A DNA stretch of 39,917 nucleotides from Oehlia diaphana (GCA_003833135.1 QZLH01000175.1:19879-59795); one strand, 5' to 3'; positions 1 through 8,930 are shown, counted from the first letter of the stretch. A program made the numbers and translations. Notes: generated from the letters alone by a model not told the origin.

Positions 1-98
1 TTTTTGTTAATTTCGACAAGTTTCGACATGTCGAAATTATTGACCAATCAGAATTTTGACAATTTCGACATGTCGAAACTTGTCGAAATTAACAAAAA
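1..98. repeat. Perfect 38-bp inverted repeat with 22-bp loop (MITE-like hairpin)
   Basis: Bases 1-38 and 61-98 are exact reverse complements, separated by a 22-base loop (39-60). Each arm contains the self-complementary core TTTCGACATGTCGAAA, so each arm can also fold on itself. The element may extend beyond the left edge of the window. A diverged relative lies at 1241-1345. I see no coding potential. It resembles a short foldback or MITE-type element; no target duplication can be seen because the left flank is missing. Confidence 0.9.
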
Positions 99-185
99 TA
101 ACAACCAGTGATCGTAAAAAGATCATTTATAGCTTGTTAGAAAGGACTCACCGAGCTGAATCGAATGGCAGTGAGATCATCTTCC

Positions 186-266
186 TATGATCACTGGATG
201 CCGAGATATTGAGCGAAACGTCAAACGGCGCAGTATCGCTCAATATCTTGGCATCCAGTGATCGTA
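186..266. repeat. Hairpin element, 31-bp arms
   Basis: The arm at 186-216 and the arm at 236-266 are reverse complements with two mismatches, around a 19-base loop containing CGTCAAACGGCGCAG. The arm carries the motif GATCACTGGATGCCGAGA, which recurs in the hairpin at 560-673 and in the duplicated block at 1121-1219. This is a short repeat family, probably non-autonomous mobile DNA. Confidence 0.85.
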
Positions 267-299
267 GAAAGATGATTTATGCAATGGAGGTATAAGGAT

Positions 300-486
300 G
301 AGTAGGCGGTGCACTCCTAGCTTCAGATCAGCCTAAATAGCCTGATGGGGGATGTCCTTGCATTAGTGGTTCTGTCCTGAGGAATTAAGTACTCGGAAAT
401 GGTAACCCAAGTGAGAATGATAGGAGTACTGGCTAACCTGGCCCTTGAGGGACGGATTGGAAGGCCTGACCGTAAACTATAGCAAA
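300..486. other. GC-richer non-coding block between hairpins
   Basis: About 190 bases noticeably richer in G and C than the rest of the left end lie between the hairpin at 186-266 and the duplicated block at 487-585. No convincing reading frame is present on either strand. It may be the body of a non-autonomous element whose ends are the neighbouring hairpins. I cannot assign it further. Confidence 0.4.
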
Positions 487-585
487 AGTAGAAAGATGAT
501 TTAACCACCATTCGACTCGTCGTTATGAGACGATTCCAACGAGCTATGGTGCATCTTTTTATGATCATTGGATGCCGAGTTATTA
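487..585. repeat. 99-bp dispersed direct repeat, copy A
   Basis: This block starts AGTAGAAAGATGAT and ends GCCGAGTTATTA. It matches 1121-1219 over exactly the same length with a handful of substitutions and no indels that I can see. It contains a small internal stem (CGTCGTTATGAGACG region) and runs into the hairpin arm at 560-599. The equal lengths suggest one repeat family inserted or duplicated twice. Confidence 0.85.
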
Positions 586-673
586 AGTGAAACGTTAAAC
601 AGCGCAGTATCGCAAAATACAAAAATGCCAATTTTTGACGTTTCGCTCAATATCTAGGCATCTAGTGATCATA
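560..673. repeat. Hairpin element, about 40-bp imperfect arms
   Basis: The arm at 560-599 (beginning TATGATCATTGGATGCCGAG) pairs imperfectly with 634-673. The loop contains GCGCAGTATCGC, as in the hairpin at 186-266. It is a diverged second copy of that element. Confidence 0.8.
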
Positions 674-675
674 GA

Positions 676-885
676 AAGACGATCTTTCCTCCTCTCCTTC
701 TGTCTCCTCTGGTACTGCTTCTTCTTCTATGGCGTTGGTCTCTCTTGATTCCTGGGTTGACTGGGTTTCTTCTTTTATAATTCAAGGTGGATCTTGGTTT
801 TCGCACTTGGATTTTCTGCGCCGCTTAACAGTTCAGCCTCTTCGTCTTAGGATTTCTTTCTGGTAACGGGTGGATCTTGGGACAT
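676..885 (-). pseudogene. Relic of an acidic coding sequence
   Basis: Reading the minus strand from an ATG at 883-885 gives a start MSQDPPVTRKKS, then an in-frame stop, then DEEAELLSGAENPSAKTKIH in the same frame. After a shift, a Glu-rich open stretch (QESRETNAIEEEAVPEE) runs to the hairpin at about 676. The plus strand is correspondingly CT-rich. The composition differs from the AT-rich surroundings and codon structure is still visible, so I call it a decayed gene fragment. The family is not recognised. Confidence 0.4.
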
Positions 886-1120
886 GCTGGATAGTTGACT
901 CACACTGGCCTTCGGGTAAAGTTGGAGTATGTGACTCTGTAATAGTATAGTCTCTATTCTTTAACTTAGTTTTAGTCTAGTTTTCTTTATTTGTATGAGT
1001 CATGAAGCTACTCTTTTTATTTTTTATTTTATATTTTCATATGTCCTGTTGTTATATTGTTCACTTTGTAAAAATTGTTATAAAATTTAATAAAAGATAA
1101 AGTCGTAAGACTGTTTGCAC

Positions 1121-1219
1121 AGTAGAAAGATGATCTAACCACCATTTGACTCGTCATTATGAGACGATTCCAACGAGCTATAGCGCATCTTTCTACGATC
1201 ATTGGATGCCGAGTTATTA
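1121..1219. repeat. 99-bp dispersed direct repeat, copy B
   Basis: This is the second copy of the block at 487-585, in the same orientation and of the same length, with scattered substitutions such as ATTTGACTCGTCATT in place of ATTCGACTCGTCGTT. The hairpin arm at its right end is interrupted after GAGTTATTATG, so the downstream half of the hairpin is missing here. Confidence 0.85.
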
Positions 1220-1240
1220 TGTAAAACATAATATTTTTAG

Positions 1241-1345
1241 GTTTCGACAATTTCGACATGTCGAAACTATTTCGGCATTTCGACAAATCAGAGAGCCAAT
1301 GTCAAAATGTTGAAATAATTTTGACAATTTCGACATGCCGAAACT
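1241..1345. repeat. Diverged TTTCGACA-type hairpin at the 3' end of the primase pseudogene
   Basis: TTTCGACATGTCGAAACT near the left end pairs imperfectly with the AATTTCGACATGCCGAAACT segment near 1326-1345; the middle holds further TTTCGACA/TTTTGACA units. It is related to the perfect hairpin at 1-98 but more decayed. The reading frame of the broken primase-helicase runs into this element and stops within it (TGA at 1302-1304), so the element or its junction truncates that gene. Confidence 0.7.
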
Positions 1346-3767
1346 CCCTAATTTCGACAAGCAACTTTAGGCCAGATTCACAGAACTTAGCTATAATTTT
1401 GGAGCGGTCAAGGATGTAATGATACTCTCTTTTTCCATCTGTCTGCAAGCGAGTTCTGTCAATTCCATAAAATGCAAACTTTTTTCCTAAATTACTATCA
1501 GAAAATAGTTTTTCGCCATTCTCTCCACACCATTCAAAATAAGTCTGATATAATGATTTGCACTTTAGCTTGATTATCTCACCCTCATCCCAAGATGCAA
1601 TATAATTAATTAAAAAGAACAGGATTAGAGAGTTGGTCTCGCATTATTTCTTCCTTCATTTTAGTTGCAGAAATTTTTCCTGGACTCCAATTTGTTAAAT
1701 TACAGCTAAGAAGGTATATCATAACTACTCCTGGTATATCAGGATGGTCTAGAATTTCTTCTAGCTGGTCAAAATACGATATATTACCTCTACAACATGA
1801 CGAAACTTCAAAACAGACTATACAAGAATCTCCTATATTTATTTTGAGTGGAGCATCCTGATTGCTTGTAACCATATACCTAGCATAATCATTTATTCGT
1901 ACAGTTTTAAGACCCTTACGCTCTATAGCTACCATTCGTTCTGTTATGAGTAATTTGAGATGCCTGTTAAACCTATGCCATTCCCCACTAGACATTCCAG
2001 TCTCATTCATAACAATAAGCTTTCGAGCTTGAATGGTACTATTAAAACGCCCAAGAATTTTTTCCAAATCCGATTCTGCGAAATGGAGGTATGACCCAAG
2101 ACTTTATTACCAATAAAGTCAGTAATAATATTTTTCCCGCACTGTTATAATGTAGATTTTAGGACTAAGATTGTTCAAGGCTTCTTCTCCGGCCTCTGCA
2201 CTAAATATGCCCACCAGTTCCAGATATATTCGTTAAGCCTTTCATTTCCACTACAGATTACATTTAATACATGCCAGAGAATGGGTTCCATGATGTCTTT
2301 ATTAATTTTTGATGCCAGCTTAACCAATAATCCTAGGAAAAGGTTAAAGTAATTCGTATCTGGTTGAGAAACGCTTATGGGGTAAGGGAGAAAATCATAA
2401 TCTTCGTAAATGATTAGACCTTTAATAACTGCTTGGTCTATCAATGATTTTAACTTTACTGATTCACCTTCATATTCGATTATTTTAATTTCAAACTTGG
2501 CAATCTTTAACTCAGGTGTCATACCAAAATAAAGCCCATTTTTCGAATCTTTATGTTTTAATAACCAGATTGGTTTTTCCTTTTGAATATAGGCAACCGT
2601 TGCTTGGATTGCTTTATAAACTTCAGTGCGAGAAAACTTCTTACTTGAAGTACACATACGTATTAAATGCCACCATACAAAATAATCATTTGGATTTGCA
2701 ATTCTGGACTCTTCTAATTTTACTGGAGCTGGAAGGTTTTTTTCCTGACTCAAGGCTGTCTCACTAGGAGCGAACTTTATTGAAAGCTTTCTTTCACCCA
2801 GTAGCTTTTCCTGGTCTGCACAGTAGCAATAAAAACTATAAAATTTTTTATATTGAATAATATATGCATTTTCACTAGTATGTTCCCGATCACATAGTGA
2901 ACAATATGATGGACTTATACGTTTTAGAGAAAAGATATTAGGAGATTGTTCTGATGGAAATAAGAGGTTAAATCCTTCAATGCTTGCCTCTTGAAGCAAT
3001 TTTTCTACTAGTTCAAATTCAGCCTCAGTGGTTTCGTTATTTATATCATCATCATATTTTTTGACTTCTAACTCTGAAACAGCTAAGAGAGGACTTTCTA
3101 CGATTTCTGATTCATTATTGAGTGGATGAAGTATGAAGTCGAAGGTTGTTCCATCTTTTGGAAGAATAGCTTTTTTCACATGAACATGTTCGTCTGTTTT
3201 TTCTTTATATTTGGGTGATCCAAGCATTCGCAAGGAAAAGGATTGCTTTTTTGCGATGTTATCAATTATGCCTTTTTCCTGTAATCCCACTGGAAGTTTC
3301 TTATGAACAAGTTCGGTGAAAACTCCAGCCTGGGCGATGTTTGAAAGTCTCATGCCGAAAGTTGAGATATGGAGAGATATTTTTTTCTCATCACTACTGT
3401 CGACAATAGTCATAGTATTTTTATCCCATTTTGGGAATATTTCTAGGGAAACATCTCTAAAGGTACGGCAAAGTAAATTTTTTGCCTGAATTTCTGAGAG
3501 CTTGGGAGTAATAGCATCTAAGGTTTCTACCGGCAGATCAAAATCTATGAAAGGACGAAATGGCTCATCCCCATTAATAAATTCGTGTAAGAAATGACCT
3601 TCTCATTCTGAAAATATGGCTTCTACTCCATCTGCATGATCTGTACCAAGAAAATGTCTTGGTCTAAGACTATCATCCCAAATTTTATAATGGTATTCCC
3701 CTACACCAGAAGTTTTAAACTCATATGGGGCAGCAGGAACGTCTTCAAAGAAGTCGGATTGGCTCAT
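1302..3767 (-). pseudogene. Broken primase-helicase (AEP/PrimPol-type domain plus SF3-like helicase)
   Basis: The minus-strand frame starts at ATG 3765-3767. An N-terminal primase-like part shows the acidic DxD motif in FIDFDLP, an S-x-H motif in SDEKKISLHIS, and a FSLRMLGSPK segment like the substrate-binding strand of archaeo-eukaryotic primases. A Cys/His cluster follows (YCSLCDREHTSENA, then CYC). The C-terminal half reads like an SF3 helicase of the DUF5906 kind: LWHVLNVICSGNE, a Walker A-like CGKN just upstream of ORF 2067-1606, a Walker B-like KLIVMNE, and a sensor-like TSN. Damage: an in-frame TGA at 3603-3605, stops at about 2172-2174 and 2125, a frameshift between the Walker A-like region and 2067, and another near 1610. 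The arginine expected after the TSN segment is replaced by Cys. Genes of this type occur in large DNA viruses and mobile elements. Here it is dead and probably part of a mobile element, divergent from the small Cys-rich reading frame at 3883. Confidence 0.8.
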
Positions 3768-3882
3768 TTTTTAGATAACTTTTGAAAGGTATACTATATT
3801 CTAAACTCGGGATATACTGTCCTGGGAAAAAAGTTTAAATAAAAAATAATTATATATAATTACCGAAGGATAAAAATACCCA

Positions 3883-4179
3883 ATGAGAGGCGAATTTATC
3901 TGCCAATATCTTTCTAATGAAGGGAACATGTGTGGACGGGTTTGTGATCAGCCAGAAGGATGCAAAATCCATTGGAAAAGGTGATAGCGAAGGCCTTGTA
4001 AACAGTGTGAGAAACCTACTGCATCAAAGTACGGGATGTATAATTTGCATATAGACAAGTATCATTTGAAAACATATTATCAAAAGAAGAAACTAAATGT
4101 CTTAGAAAAATCTGTCCTAGGTGGTCTAGTAAAATTTACTTGGTCACTTTCAGAAGGCAGAAGCGAAATAGCAAATTAA
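3883..4179 (+). pseudogene. Small Cys/His-rich (zinc-finger-like) protein, broken
   Basis: A frame of 99 codons runs from ATG 3883 to TAA 4177-4179 and is interrupted by two adjacent stops at 3982-3987. The first part has Cys and His spaced like a metal-binding knuckle (CDQPEGCKIHW); the second starts CKQCEKPTASKYG and continues with LHIDKYH. It diverges from the primase-helicase pseudogene, with 115 bases between the two starts, so both were probably expressed from a shared promoter region and belonged to one element. The function is unknown; a small DNA-binding accessory protein is a guess. Confidence 0.55.
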
Positions 4180-4225
4180 CTTTATTAGGACGCTAGAATG
4201 GTTTCTTGATTGGTCTGCCCTAGCT

Positions 4226-4472
4226 TAGAGGTAGGCTCCGGTGAAAAACGTCAATCCGGTCATCCGGTCAGATCACGTGATTTTTGCCGATCATTTCCTT
4301 TTTTGGGTCAAATGTTACACAAATTTCCAAAAGCGGTATTTCCGTTTTTAGAAAAAATATTTTTTTTTAATGGGTGGGTATCGCCCAAAAAGGCAATGAT
4401 CTGCATATCATGATCGACATCACGTGATCGGATGAAATGACGGATTGAACGGATGACCGGAGCCTACCTCTA
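4226..4472. mobile_element. hAT-type MITE, 247 bp, 17-bp TIRs, 8-bp target duplication
   Basis: The left terminus TAGAGGTAGGCTCCGGT (4226-4242) and the right terminus ACCGGAGCCTACCTCTA (4456-4472) are exact reverse complements. The element is flanked by identical 8-base direct repeats CCCTAGCT at 4218-4225 and 4473-4480. An 8-bp target duplication with a TIR beginning TAGAG/TAGNG is characteristic of hAT transposons. Subterminal inverted similarity continues (TCAATCCG/TCATCCG and GATCACGTGAT on both sides). No transposase is present, so it is non-autonomous. The intact duplication suggests a fairly recent insertion. Confidence 0.92.
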
Positions 4473-4480
4473 CCCTAGCT

Positions 4481-4550
4481 GACCTAGAGAAAATCGGACT
4501 TCTTTACTTTTTATTTTTTTTTCTACAGGTATAGGAGCATACATATAGCA

Positions 4551-4582
<32 letters not shown>

Positions 4583-5126
4583 AACTTACCGATGCATATA
4601 TCAAAAAGATACCATAGAAAAATTTTGATTTTTTTTCCAAGAACTTTATTTTTACTAGGACACCTAGGGCAGTTAGAGAAGATAATACAAAAATAAGATA
4701 AATCGAAAAAAAAATACTTTTTCAGATAACAAGCTCTGCTCTAGGAAGTGACCCAGTAAAATTTCTGCCCTACTACACCTAGGGCAGATTTTTTTAGAAC
4801 GAAATTCATATCATAAATATGTTTACATATTGTTTTAACCATAATCGGGCCTCAAAAATGTTTACAGCATCCCACCAATATGCTGGCAATAGTTGGATTA
4901 TGAGATGGTGCACTTCTGGCAATCAAATGGATCAGGCCAAGATAATACATATTGCACCTCCAATTCTCTAGCTAGAAAGATTTTGGAAATATATGGATAC
5001 AAAAAATATATAGCACAAATGCATATACAGTATATTGGGTTCTAGAAACATTCCCAGAACATTCCCGTCACTAGCATGTAACTATGCAAGGGTGTTCTGA
5101 CACCAGAATAGTATCACGTGACTATA
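4481..5126. other. Gene-free spacer with AGGGCAG repeats and a (TA)n run
   Basis: No supported gene. An alternating TA run lies at about 4558-4583. ACACCTAGGGCAG occurs in direct orientation at about 4659 and 4774, and the second copy forms a short hairpin with the preceding TCTGCCCTA. These look like ends of decayed short elements. ATCACGTGA occurs at 5113-5121. Confidence 0.5.
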
Positions 5127-5400
5127 GCGCAGTAAGGTGCAGTATAATTTCGGCTAATACTATTCAACAATTTTGGTCAGAACTTTGGACATAATAATTC
5201 GGCACCCAAGCTGGCATAAAACTGACAAAATAATAGAACCTTTCTAGTTCCCTGCCAGTTCCATGACAGTTCCACGATAGTTTCAGAATACTATCAGGTT
5301 ACCAGCATGATGCCAGGCTGGATCCTCAAATTACATGCCCAAAAGATTAGCCGAAATTATGCTATAGTGCCGGCCGAAATTAACCATGAATTTACTGCGC
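5127..5400. repeat. Inverted-repeat element, about 274 bp
   Basis: The outer arms GCGCAGTAA (5127-5135) and TTACTGCGC (5392-5400) are exact reverse complements. The inner arms at 5141-5158 (AGTATAATTTCGGCTAAT) and 5346-5363 pair with one mismatch. The interior has no coding frame. I find no target duplication. It is a MITE-like foldback element, family unknown. Confidence 0.7.
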
Positions 5401-5477
5401 CACCTGACACGATATTTTTTACCACATTTTAGGATCTAGAAAGGTAACCAAATAGGCGCAAAAAGGTAAATACCTTG

Positions 5478-5625
5478 ATATAAAATCTGGTACCCAAACA
5501 GGTGCAGAAGACCAGTACCCTCAATATGGAACCAGAGTTTCAAACGGATGTAAAAGATCAGCTCCTCAATATAGAACTTGGATTTCAAACAGGCACAGAA
5601 GGCCAACACTCACAATATAAAATTT
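5478..5625. repeat. Tandem repeat, about 46-bp unit, three copies plus a partial
   Basis: Units start with ATATA/GAA at 5478, 5524, 5569 and 5615, giving a 45-46 bp period. Each unit contains a core like TTTCAAACAGGCACAGAAG followed by CTCA. The copies are diverged but align without large gaps. No coding role is apparent. Confidence 0.75.
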
Positions 5626-5649
5626 GATGAATAGGAAGGTTAGGAGCAA

Positions 5650-5970
5650 GAAGAAAAGTGGTACTACTAGATTATAAGGTTACTATTAGACTATATGGTA
5701 TTGTTACCTTTAGACTATATGGTACCAATTTAAATATAGCAGAAAATAAATAAAAGAATATCTAGAAAGTCATAAAGATACTCAATAAATAGATTACATT
5801 GATACCGTTAGATTATATTATTAGATTATATGGTTACCATTAGATTATATTTATTAGATTATAGGCTACTATTAGATTATAGGTTACTATCAGATTATAG
5901 GCTACTATTAGATTATAGGATACTATCAAATTATAGGTTACTTTTAGATCATAGGTTACCATATAATCTA
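5650..5970. repeat. Degenerate TTAGATTATA-rich tandem array
   Basis: Many copies of a short unit like TATTAGATTATAGGTTAC occur; between about 5850 and 5960 six units follow one another at roughly 18-bp spacing with small substitutions (GGCTAC, GGTTAC, GGATAC). Looser copies extend left to about 5650. This is simple tandem DNA, not a CRISPR: there are no unique spacers of constant length. Confidence 0.75.
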
Positions 5971-5975
5971 GGGCA

Positions 5976-6023
5976 AGTAGCCAGTACCATGTGATATAAT
6001 TATATCACATGGTACTGGCTACT
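5976..6023. repeat. 48-bp perfect palindrome without spacer
   Basis: The arm at 5976-5999 (AGTAGCCAGTACCATGTGAT plus ATAA) is the exact reverse complement of 6000-6023, with no unpaired centre. It sits directly after the TTAGATTATA array. A spacer-free palindrome of this length would extrude as a cruciform or fold as a tight RNA hairpin. No gene is linked to it. Confidence 0.93.
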
Positions 6024-6071
6024 AAAGTCTACTTTGTTTCTTCCTTGTCAGACTATTTGTCAAATATCATT

Positions 6072-6756
6072 TTTCTGAATATATCTTTTTCCGAATCCAT
6101 TTTTCCGAATGCCTATTTCCAGAAATTGATCATTTCCTGAAACTCCATTTTACCGAATGCCAATTTTCCGAATCTCAATTTCTGGAATTATATGAAACAT
6201 CTATTTTTCCAAATTCTTTTATCCTGAATTATTTTATCCCAAACTCCAATATCATGAACCCTAATATTTTGAATGGATATTTTACTGAATTTAATATTAT
6301 TTTGTATAATTTTACATCATGAATTAGAATTATTAATTTTATAAACTCAACCTTTATTTTATTTAGTATACTAATCAATAAATTATATATAATGTATATA
6401 AATATAATATGTAATAAACTAACTTGTATTAAAACAAATACTTAAAATAAATAATGCAAAAGCGAACATATTTTATTATTCAGTCAAAATATCTGTTTGA
6501 AATTTGTACCCGTACTAAATCTTTTTCTCCTTAAATGCAAAATAATTATATTTACTTGATAAGTGTCCATTCGGAATATTTGAATTCAGAATATTAGAAT
6601 TAAGGATATTTGAATTCGGGATATTGGGATTCAGGATATTGGGATTTAGGGTTCGGGAAATTAGACTTTAGGAAATGGGATTCGGGAAATAAGGATTCGG
6701 GAAATTGTATATTTCAGGAAAATGTTCAGTTCAGAAATTTGGCATTCAGGAAATCG
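6072..6756. repeat. Foldback of two degenerate short-unit arrays
   Basis: 6072-6285 is a run of units like TTTTTCCGAATGCC and ATTTTCCGAATCTCA. 6566-6756 is a run of units like GGGATTCGGGAAAT, the reverse complement of the same consensus. An AT-rich, gene-free centre (about 6290-6560) separates them. The two arms therefore form a large imperfect inverted repeat of tandem 13-15-bp units. The right arm abuts the 3' end of the kinase-like pseudogene. Confidence 0.75.
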
Positions 6757-6774
6757 TACTGTAACCGTTCGTAC

Positions 6775-7695
6775 CTCACTTAATCTGTTAATGTCATTTC
6801 GTGAATTGTATAAACATTTTAAAGCAACTTCTCTACTAGAATTTCTTGTCCAATTCCGTTTAATATTATCATAATGTAAAGGACCGTCTTCCATACTGCT
6901 AAATAAATTGTAGCAGAATCGCTTTTTCCTACCTCTTCAATTTTATTAAACTGATTGTATGATATCCATTCAACCACTATATCAGATGAACCATGAATTT
7001 GTGATTACATTTCATGTATAAAATCATCGATTTCTTCATTTCCACTTGTAAAATTTTTTATATGACACGGTTTACACCAAGTATACACTATATTTGTATA
7101 TTTTTCACCACATTCTTTACAATATCCATTTTGTAAAACTATGATATATTCATTTGTATTTGGATTTTGTGATAATCCATATATTTTAAGATCTTTATTA
7201 TTAGTCGAAAATTGTTCGATCTATTGTTATATATGTATTTAAAAATTATTTTATTAAAATAATAAATAAAAAATAGATAAATAAATAAATTACCTTTTTT
7301 AGAATTTCATGAATTTCATTTTGTGGATTATTTAAACACTTTAAATTAACTTTAATATTAGGTACTCTTACATATCCTCTTGTGGGCAAATCACGTAGTT
7401 GGCCATTTTTCCATATTGCTGAATATATTGTAACTTTTCCTATCTCTTTAATATTGCTAAAAATATCGTATGGTATCCATTCAAATATTATTTCGCGGTG
7501 GGTTTTAACTTTTAATTGCTTTTTTCGAATAAAATTATTAATTTTTTTATTTCCACTGGTCCAATTTTTAAAATTTTTTTTCAAATAATTTATTAGACAC
7601 GATGTACATATAAACTCTGCTATAAACCCTGCTACAGAACAAAAAAAACACTTCCCTACAGGTCCTTCATTTATTGTGTTTTTCAGATATGGCAT
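6775..7695 (-). pseudogene. Kinase-like gene, broken (Cys-rich/WTSGN module plus kinase N-lobe)
   Basis: Exon 1 runs from ATG 7695 to 7294, followed by an intron 7293-7221 (GTAATT...TAG) and exon 2 from 7220 down. Exon 1 holds a Cys-containing stretch, the segment NFKNWTSGNKKINNFI, then EWIPYDIFSNIKEIGK and VNLKCLNNPQNE, which read like the start of a protein kinase N-lobe including the lysine strand. Exon 2 repeats the module: YGLSQNPNTNEYIIVLQNG, CKECGEKYTN, WCKPCHIKNF, TSGNEEIDDFI and a second EWISYNQFNKIEEVGK. Damage: a stop at 7005-7007, a frameshift near 6895, loss of the glycine-rich loop in both copies, and no catalytic C-lobe. From memory this architecture matches the greatly expanded kinase-like family of Rhizophagus. 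The intron is still intact, so it arose by DNA duplication rather than retrocopying. Confidence 0.7.
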
Positions 7696-8780
7696 ATTAT
7701 TTCGAAATTAAAAAAAAAAAGTTTTATAATACAAAAAATCGGTGCACAATTCTATAAATTCTGCACATAATATGTTGATTGGATCAATAAAATCACACAA
7801 ATTTCGTTACTATTACTTTTACTATAAAGGGAAATAATTTTTTTTGCTATTACGGCAAATAAAATGAATCGGTTCTATTTTTTCGAAGAAGTTCCATTTG
7901 TAACACTTTTGTTAATAACCTGCAACAAACAAATTATCGCCGTTTTCAAAATGATGACAAATAATGGATGAAATTGGGCGAATATTGGTATTCGAATATA
8001 CAATCACAAACTGCGTACACCATTGAAAACGGCGATAAATAATCCACCTTAAGAATGACCGACCATCGAAACTTTTGAAATAAAAGGTTTATGAGATGTA
8101 TTCCATCCAATATTTTACTACATTTTTCTATACCTTCCTCAGTGAGAGTTGAAAAGACAGTCACTGAAGTACTTTTTTTCACTTCTATTTACCCGACCTA
8201 GAGTTTCGAACAGGATTTATTTTTTTAATCCGGATTAGATACGAATAAGACCGAATTCCTTCGGTTCAATACGGATTTAATAAATCCGATTTCCTTATTC
8301 TGACTTCTTTCTGATTTACTGTAATTGTGTACCAAATCAAATGAAATATGGAAATCATTCAAGTTCATTGGTACCGTACGGTCAGCTAAACTTTGATCAG
8401 TCATGAGTCATCCCGTCCCGCTTCTAAAAAAATATATTTTATTTGTCACCACCATTACACCCCTTCGCGTTTCCATAATCCATAGTCAAAATCCTATTTG
8501 TCACACTTAACTTTATGGTCACGTGTTGGGATGGTTGGGACGTGTTTAATTAGTAAACTCTATTTTTAGAAGGACTGCTAAACAGGGACGAGAGTCACGA
8601 GACGGTATAAATTAAATTTTTGCGTGCCCCTTTTTTAAAGTCACATGACTCTGATGATCGTTTTGATCTGATATTTTCGACTTTTCGTAATATAATATTA
8701 GGGAGAAATTGTTTCATTTCCTTGTAAATCATTGATCTTGCTGTTTTATCTTATCAGTTAAAAGAACTTTTATTTTGCTC
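7696..8780. other. Gene-free spacer
   Basis: No supported gene. An inverted pair containing ATCGCCGTTTTCAAAATG (about 7935-7951) and CATTGAAAACGGCGATAAAT (about 8021-8040) brackets about 70 bases. An open frame on the minus strand at 7946-8182 crosses this repeat and shows no recognisable motif. CGGATTTAATAAATCCG near 8270 is a short palindrome. Confidence 0.5.
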
Positions 8781-8930
8781 TCAAAATTCAAGGGAATAAT
8801 TATACCAGTCTAAGATTTCCTGTTGACCAGATTTTATTGCTGCCTCAAATAAATAAGACAAGTGCTGAACAAGAGAAGTCGCTTCAGTAGAGCCATTGAT
8901 ACATTGATACGGATGAACACACCCTGTCCT
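8781..8930 (-). pseudogene. C-terminal coding relic
   Basis: On the minus strand about 46 codons are open and end at TGA 8781-8783. They read CVHPYQCINGSTEATSLVQH, then LSYLFEAAIKSGQQEILDWY and NYSLEF. The composition (Gln, Glu, Ser, Trp) is protein-like and unlike the surrounding AT-rich DNA. There is no start codon and the frame closes upstream with a TGA shortly beyond the segment. I take it as the surviving end of a gene; the family is not recognised. Confidence 0.45.

Noticed and set aside
323..631. Minus-strand open frame of about 100 codons
   Set aside because: It runs through the hairpin and duplicated repeat blocks; the same repeat gives another open frame at 1029-1286. The openness follows from the repeat, not from coding.
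4210..4413. Plus-strand open frame
   Set aside because: It crosses the left boundary of the hAT MITE and lies mostly within it; non-coding element.
5850..5960. Possible CRISPR-like array
   Set aside because: Units follow each other directly with no spacers, and the context is eukaryotic.
7946..8182. Minus-strand open frame of 78 codons
   Set aside because: It spans an inverted repeat, has no recognisable motif and no splice or promoter context.
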